8,035 bases of DNA, taken from Halovivax sp. Lineage in GTDB: Archaea > Halobacteriota > Halobacteria > Halobacteriales > Natrialbaceae. The translations under genes and the position numbers were made by a program. The DNA lies in the NCBI GenBank assembly GCA_007119345.1, contig SKPV01000077.1:1-8035 (forward strand), written 5' to 3'. Under the pieces are notes generated by a model that was not told the DNA's origin, did not search any database, and saw only the letters and a program-made list of their open reading frames with translations. Positions 5,163 through 8,035 of this stretch are shown here, piece by piece; positions within the stretch are counted from its first letter, which is position 1, and each line of letters starts with the position of its first letter.

Positions 5163-6161
5163 ATGACAAACGCAACATCACCGATCGAAGCGACGTTCGA
5201 ACTGCAGCGCCGGTCGCTCCAGCACGGCCAGCAACTGATCGAGGACGGAATCGACATGCAGCAGAACGCGGCCAAAACGACCCTCCAGAACGGGCTGGCC
5301 GCCCAGCGGAGCGCACAGCGCCAGGGCGCCGAACTCGCCCGTAACGTCTTCGACGCCCAGCTCGACGCGGTCGAGTCGGCGGTCGACGAGGACGAGATCC
5401 GTTCGGCGATGGATCAGCAGTTCGAAACGAGCGCGGCGCGGACCCAGGAACTGCTCAACGCGCAGTTCGAGCAGGGCGCAAACCTGGTCCAGCAGCTGCT
5501 CAACGCGCAGTTCGACGCCCTCGAGTCGGCTCTCGAGGAGGAGGAATTCGACGTCCGATCCGCGGTCGACCGGCAGTTCGACGAGTTCGAGCGGACCCAG
5601 GACGAGGCCTGGGACGAGTTCGAAGCGGAGTTCGCCGAGGCGATCGACGACCTCTCCGAGCACCAGAAGCGGCTGGTCGCGGAGTCGGTCCAGTCCGCCA
5701 TCGACGCTCAGCGGGAGACCGAACAGCAGGCCGTCGAAGGTGCCAAGCGAGCCGAAGTGGCCGTCGAAACGGCCCACCGGCAGACCGAACAGGTCGCGGA
5801 CACCGTTCAACAGCAGACCGAGCAGGTCGCCGGAACGGTCCAGCAGCAGACCGAGCAGGTCGCCGGAACGGTCCAGCAGCAGACCGAGCAGGTCGCCGAG
5901 ACCTCCCAGCGGGCCTCCGAAGACGTGATCGAAGAAGCCGGCGATGCAACCGTCGCAACGGTCGAGGCGGGAGCCGACGCCGCCCAGGAGCGCCTCGACA
6001 CTCTCGAGGGCGTCGGCCCGACGTACACCGGGCGCCTCGCCGAGGCCGGATTCGAGAGCGTCCAAGCCCTCGCCGACGCGCAGGCGGACGCGGTCGCCGA
6101 GGCGGCGGACGTCTCGGAAGAGCGCGCCGAGGAGTGGATCGAGACGGCGCAGTCCCAGTAG
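5163..6161 (+). CDS. Repeat-built acidic coiled-coil protein with helix-hairpin-helix tail
   Basis: I do not recognise this 332-residue protein as a named gene. It is soluble, Gln/Glu/Ala-rich, with no cysteine, signal peptide or membrane helix, and residues 1-275 are predicted by eye to be almost wholly helical. Residues 84-128 are three 15-residue units each opening with [DN]xQF. The block DAQLDAVESAVDEDE (64-78) recurs as NAQFDALESALEEEE (114-128). Residues 205-248 are four 11-residue units of the type QQQTEQVAGTV. A linker leads to LEGVGPTYTGRLAEAGF (281-297), a helix-hairpin-helix motif continuing to the end; such tails often bind DNA or mediate protein contacts. Possible roles include a phasin-like granule coat, a LEA-like protective protein or a chromosome-associated scaffold; none is proven. 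The start follows an inverted repeat at 5113-5144. Confidence 0.85.
   Translation: MTNATSPIEATFELQRRSLQHGQQLIEDGIDMQQNAAKTTLQNGLAAQRSAQRQGAELARNVFDAQLDAVESAVDEDEIRSAMDQQFETSAARTQELLNAQFEQGANLVQQLLNAQFDALESALEEEEFDVRSAVDRQFDEFERTQDEAWDEFEAEFAEAIDDLSEHQKRLVAESVQSAIDAQRETEQQAVEGAKRAEVAVETAHRQTEQVADTVQQQTEQVAGTVQQQTEQVAGTVQQQTEQVAETSQRASEDVIEEAGDATVATVEAGADAAQERLDTLEGVGPTYTGRLAEAGFESVQALADAQADAVAEAADVSEERAEEWIETAQSQ
5775..5906 (+). repeat. Four tandem 33-base repeats (11-residue units)
   Basis: Units begin at 5775, 5808, 5841 and 5874. Units 2 and 3 differ at a single base (CAA versus CAG), and the outer units are more diverged, as expected if the array grew by recent internal duplication. Protein units are HRQTEQVADTV, QQQTEQVAGTV twice, and QQQTEQVAETS. 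Thr4, Val7 and Val11 of each unit recur at 3-4-4 spacing, the core spacing of an 11-residue (hendecad) coiled coil. Confidence 0.9.
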
Positions 6162-6402
6162 CGCACTCGGCTCGCTTTTCCCACGAGTTTCTCACGCGTT
6201 CGGGCAGCTATCGCTCGGTAGCCGTCGTGAACGCCGGCAACGAGCGCACTCGCTCGACACGGGTGCAGGGAGTCACGCGCTCGAACGGCGGAGTCGTCCG
6301 AGCGCTCCACGAGTGCGTTCCGATCGCCGAGTGACTCCTTCGGGATCGGACTCGCCCCGAACCCGGATAGCCGACGGCAGGGAAATCGATCCGGGATGTG
6401 AC
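6162..6402. other. Non-coding stretch with interlocking inverted repeats
   Basis: No gene is supported here. Three inverted repeats lie within 100 bases: CGCACTCG (6245-6252) with CGAGTGCG (6310-6317); GGAGTCAC (6269-6276) with GTGACTCC (6331-6338); and GCGCTCG (6277-6283) with CGAGCGC (6299-6305). The first two interlock rather than nest, so as RNA they would make a pseudoknot. On the minus strand the reading frame of copy C continues to a stop at 6208 but has lost all family resemblance. Confidence 0.45.
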
Positions 6403-6648
6403 GATCTCGCCGTAGCGATCCCGGCGGACCAGCGCCGCCTCGCCGAGCTCGGTGAGTTCGTCGCGGCCCGAGTGCTCGGCCGGGCCGACCGTGTCGACCA
6501 GCCCGTAGTCCGCGAGGACGGGGAGTCGGGTGTTGCTGTTCTTGCGGCTCGTGCCCGTGTGGCGGGCCAGATTCGGCGCGGCGTTCCGGCCCCGCGCCGC
6601 GCCGACGTGGTCGGGGGAAGACGAGGCCGGCCGTGTTGTTTCCGTCAC
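6403..6648 (-). pseudogene. Winged-helix regulator remnant, copy C
   Basis: From a GTG at 6648 the frame reads RGRNAAPNLARHTGTSRKNS, then NTRLPVLADYGLVDTVGPAE, HSGRDELTELGEAALVRRD and RYGEI. This is the recognition helix and wing found in copy B; DNA 6521-6547 is identical to 2110-2136. Before this core, the first helix seen in A and B (PTDFLLLAALAER) is replaced by an unrelated stretch of the same length (PASSSPDHVGAAR), as would follow from two compensating frameshifts. After RYGEI the C-terminal DVDALLEGDE of copy A is missing and the frame runs through apparently non-coding DNA to 6208. The GTG lies only 42 bases from the cdc6 start on the other strand. A 146-residue product could still be made, so loss of function is likely but not proven. 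Confidence 0.65.
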
Positions 6649-6659
6649 AATCCAGTTCG

Positions 6660-6667
6660 TTTATAAT
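6660..6667 (+). promoter_or_regulatory. TATA box of the cdc6/orc1 gene
   Basis: TTTATAAT lies in a conspicuous AT-rich patch (6649-6690), centred about 27 bases before the ATG at 6691. The spacing supports both a leaderless transcript and that start codon. The box is too close (about 15 bases) to the GTG of copy C to serve it in the same way. Confidence 0.65.
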
Positions 6668-6690
6668 TCCTCCAAATTGATCTGTTATCG

Positions 6691-7761
6691 ATGGTGATAG
6701 CTAACCCCGCCCCCTTCCGAGAGACGTACCTCCCACAAGATCTCCTCCATCGACGCGCCGAACTCGAGCAGCTCGCCAGACGGGTCGAGCCGGCCGCACG
6801 CGGTCGAACCGCCGACGACGTCCTGGTGACCGGCGAGCCCGGCGTCGGGAAGACGGCGCTCTCGCGGCACGTCCTCCGGCGGCTGGACGCCACCGCGGCG
6901 GACGCGGCCGCGGTCCGGGTGCCGTGTCTCGGGCGCACCGAGGCCGACGTCCTCCGGCGGATCTGTGCCGGGATCGACCTCGAGGTCGACGATCGGTGGA
7001 CGGCGACGGATCTCCGCGACCTCCTCCGCGAGGCCCCGACTCCGACGATCGTCCTGCTCGACGAGGCGGACGACGTCCCCGAAACCGGCGCGATCGCGTC
7101 CCTGGTGGAGATTCCGGCGCTCTCGATCGTCGCGACCGCCCGCGACGCGGCCGACTGGCTGGGTCGGATCGACGGCGCTCGCCGACGCCGGTTCGAGGGC
7201 GACGGCCGGCTGCACCTCGACCCGTACGATCCGTCCGAGCTCGCGGATATCCTGCAGCGGCGAGCGACGCGGGGGCTCGTTCGCGGCTCCTGGACGCGAG
7301 GGGTTCTCGAGCGAATCGCCGACGACGTCGACGGGATCGCCCGTGCGGGGATCCGGACGTTGTACGCCGCGGCGACCGTCGCCGAGGAGAACGGACGCGA
7401 CGCGATCCGGGAGGTCGACGTCGAGGCGGGCCTCGAGCGAGCGCGACGGCGGATTCGGCGGGCGACGCTGTCGAGTCTCTCGTTCCACCACCTGCTGCTC
7501 TACTCGATCGTCGCGGCCGCCGGCGAGATCGGCGCCGGCGAACTGCACGACCGGTACGAATCGCTCCAGGAGGAGTGGTATCGCGACCGCGCCCTCGAAC
7601 CGGTCGGGCGACGGTCCCGTCGGTACCAGCTCGCGACGCTACGGGCGTCCGACCTCGTCGCCTGCGAGGGGGCGAACCGCCACCGACGATATCGCGTGCG
7701 AGACGAGACGATCGCCCCGCCGATCGCCGTCGATCGCGGCGGGGCGCCGACTCCCCCGTAG
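6691..7761 (+). CDS. cdc6: Orc1/Cdc6-family AAA+ replication initiator
   Basis: This 356-residue AAA+ ATPase has the order expected of archaeal Orc1/Cdc6, which binds origin DNA and loads the MCM helicase. FRETYLPQDLLHRRAELEQL (9-28) is the family's N-terminal entry motif. GEPGVGKT (48-55) is Walker A and IVLLDEAD (120-127) is Walker B. Residues 212-222 (DVDGIARAGIR) fit the sensor-2 region, with Arg218. A C-terminal winged helix occupies about 262-340, with the YESLQEEWYRD segment common in this domain. Where Orc1/Cdc6 proteins usually have an Asn in sensor 1, this one reads SIVATARDAADW (145-156). Length is within the family range. Haloarchaea carry many such paralogues, several on plasmids or integrated elements; this copy is isolated and divergent from remnant C. 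Whether it is an active initiator is unknown. Confidence 0.9.
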   Translation: MVIANPAPFRETYLPQDLLHRRAELEQLARRVEPAARGRTADDVLVTGEPGVGKTALSRHVLRRLDATAADAAAVRVPCLGRTEADVLRRICAGIDLEVDDRWTATDLRDLLREAPTPTIVLLDEADDVPETGAIASLVEIPALSIVATARDAADWLGRIDGARRRRFEGDGRLHLDPYDPSELADILQRRATRGLVRGSWTRGVLERIADDVDGIARAGIRTLYAAATVAEENGRDAIREVDVEAGLERARRRIRRATLSSLSFHHLLLYSIVAAAGEIGAGELHDRYESLQEEWYRDRALEPVGRRSRRYQLATLRASDLVACEGANRHRRYRVRDETIAPPIAVDRGGAPTPP

Positions 7762-7908
7762 CGATTTCTCTCGGAAATATCGTTCCATTATAACATCGCG
7801 GGCCTCGAACAGCGCTCCCGACGCGCTCGCGGATCGACCGGACGCGTGGTTGCTTGCAGGCTGGCACGCGCCCGGCTCACCGCGGGTCACGAGACTCATC
7901 AACAGCCC
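7762..7908. other. Region downstream of cdc6 without a supported gene
   Basis: Just after the cdc6 stop, ATTTC-TCTCG-GAAAT (7764-7778) can form a short 5-base hairpin, too weak to call a terminator. An AT-rich CATTATAACA (7786-7795) looks like a TATA box, but no convincing start codon lies at the right distance on either strand. The rest shows nothing that I recognise, and no origin-box repeats were seen. Confidence 0.4.
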
Positions 7909-8035
7909 ATGACCAGGTACACCAACCCACACCAGAACAAAATAGATTCCGCCTCGGAATCGATTAGCACCGGAACACCGAACGGTATCCTCGAGCGTCC
8001 CGAACGCGCCGTGGTCCTTTTTCGACGGGCGACCG
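7909..8035 (+). CDS. Possible partial ORF at right edge
   Basis: From an ATG at 7909 the frame stays open to the end of the window (42 codons): MTRYTNPHQNKIDSASESIS, then TGTPNGILERPERAVVLFRR and AT. I do not recognise it. The first half is Ser/Asn-rich and could be non-coding, while ILERPERAVVLFRR looks more protein-like. A TATA-like CAAAATAG (7938-7944) followed by an inverted repeat (7945-7961) would suit a later start, such as the GTG near 8011. Confidence 0.2.
   Translation, partial: MTRYTNPHQNKIDSASESISTGTPNGILERPERAVVLFRRAT
7945..7961. repeat. Inverted repeat near right edge
   Basis: GATTCCG-CCT-CGGAATC has perfect 7-base arms with a 3-base centre, directly after the TATA-like CAAAATAG. 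Placement between a TATA box and the transcript start would suit an operator for a gene to the right of the window. Confidence 0.4.

Noticed and set aside
5775..5906. CRISPR array
   Set aside because: The 33-base units are directly adjacent without spacers and keep the reading frame; they are protein repeats.
5178..6065. Minus-strand open frame of 295 codons opposite the coiled-coil gene
   Set aside because: Its Leu/Asp/Gly repeats (LLGLLLDRSGD) are just the mirror of the 33-base repeats on the plus strand; no start context or family match.
7764..7778. Terminator after cdc6
   Set aside because: The stem is only five A/T-rich pairs and is not followed by a T tract.
6701..7867. Minus-strand open frame of 388 codons opposite cdc6
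   Set aside because: The product is an Arg/Ser/Pro-rich low-complexity sequence, typical of an antisense shadow of an acidic haloarchaeal protein.
7840..7915. tRNA or attachment site near the right edge
   Set aside because: No TTCGA arm, no cloverleaf pairing and no integrase or direct repeats of a tRNA end were found.

Overview
The window looks like an accessory or recently rearranged region of a haloarchaeal genome. It is GC-rich, its cytosolic proteins are rich in Asp and Glu, and several genes have archaeal TATA-like boxes centred about 27-29 bases before the start codon, as expected for leaderless transcripts. A Cdc6/Orc1 replication initiator, an AbrB-type antitoxin and a DUF433 protein also point to a haloarchaeon. 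I cannot name the species.

Layout from left to right. Positions 1-342 (minus) hold a promoterless, startless chimera: a winged-helix regulator remnant (copy A) joined in frame to a fragment of the second sugar-isomerase domain of GlmS. A complete MATE-family efflux gene follows (370-1800, minus). Beyond it lies a second decayed regulator copy (B, 1996-2234, minus), so MATE sits between direct repeats. A small CPxC/CxC putative zinc protein (2301-2546, minus) is divergent from a complete vapBC-like toxin-antitoxin pair (2658-3332, plus). A DUF433 antitoxin-like gene (3514-3798, minus) converges on vapC and has no visible toxin partner. A Gfo/Idh/MocA oxidoreductase (3892-4866, plus) has a clean leaderless promoter. 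After a 296-base spacer with inverted repeats comes an acidic coiled-coil protein with 15- and 11-residue repeats and a C-terminal helix-hairpin-helix segment (5163-6161, plus). The next 529 bases carry strong inverted repeats and a third decayed regulator copy (C, 6403-6648, minus). The window ends with an Orc1/Cdc6-family ATPase (6691-7761, plus) and a 274-base tail in which an unidentified frame may begin.

The genes do not form one pathway. Toxin-antitoxin parts, an extra Orc1/Cdc6 gene and three broken copies of one regulator family fit an integrated plasmid or element that has been eroding; that is inference, and no transposase, integrase, tRNA or attachment site is visible. The items most worth following are the repeat-built coiled-coil protein, the three complementary regulator remnants, and two inverted repeats of the same design at the two antitoxin loci. 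I found no confident new multi-gene system.
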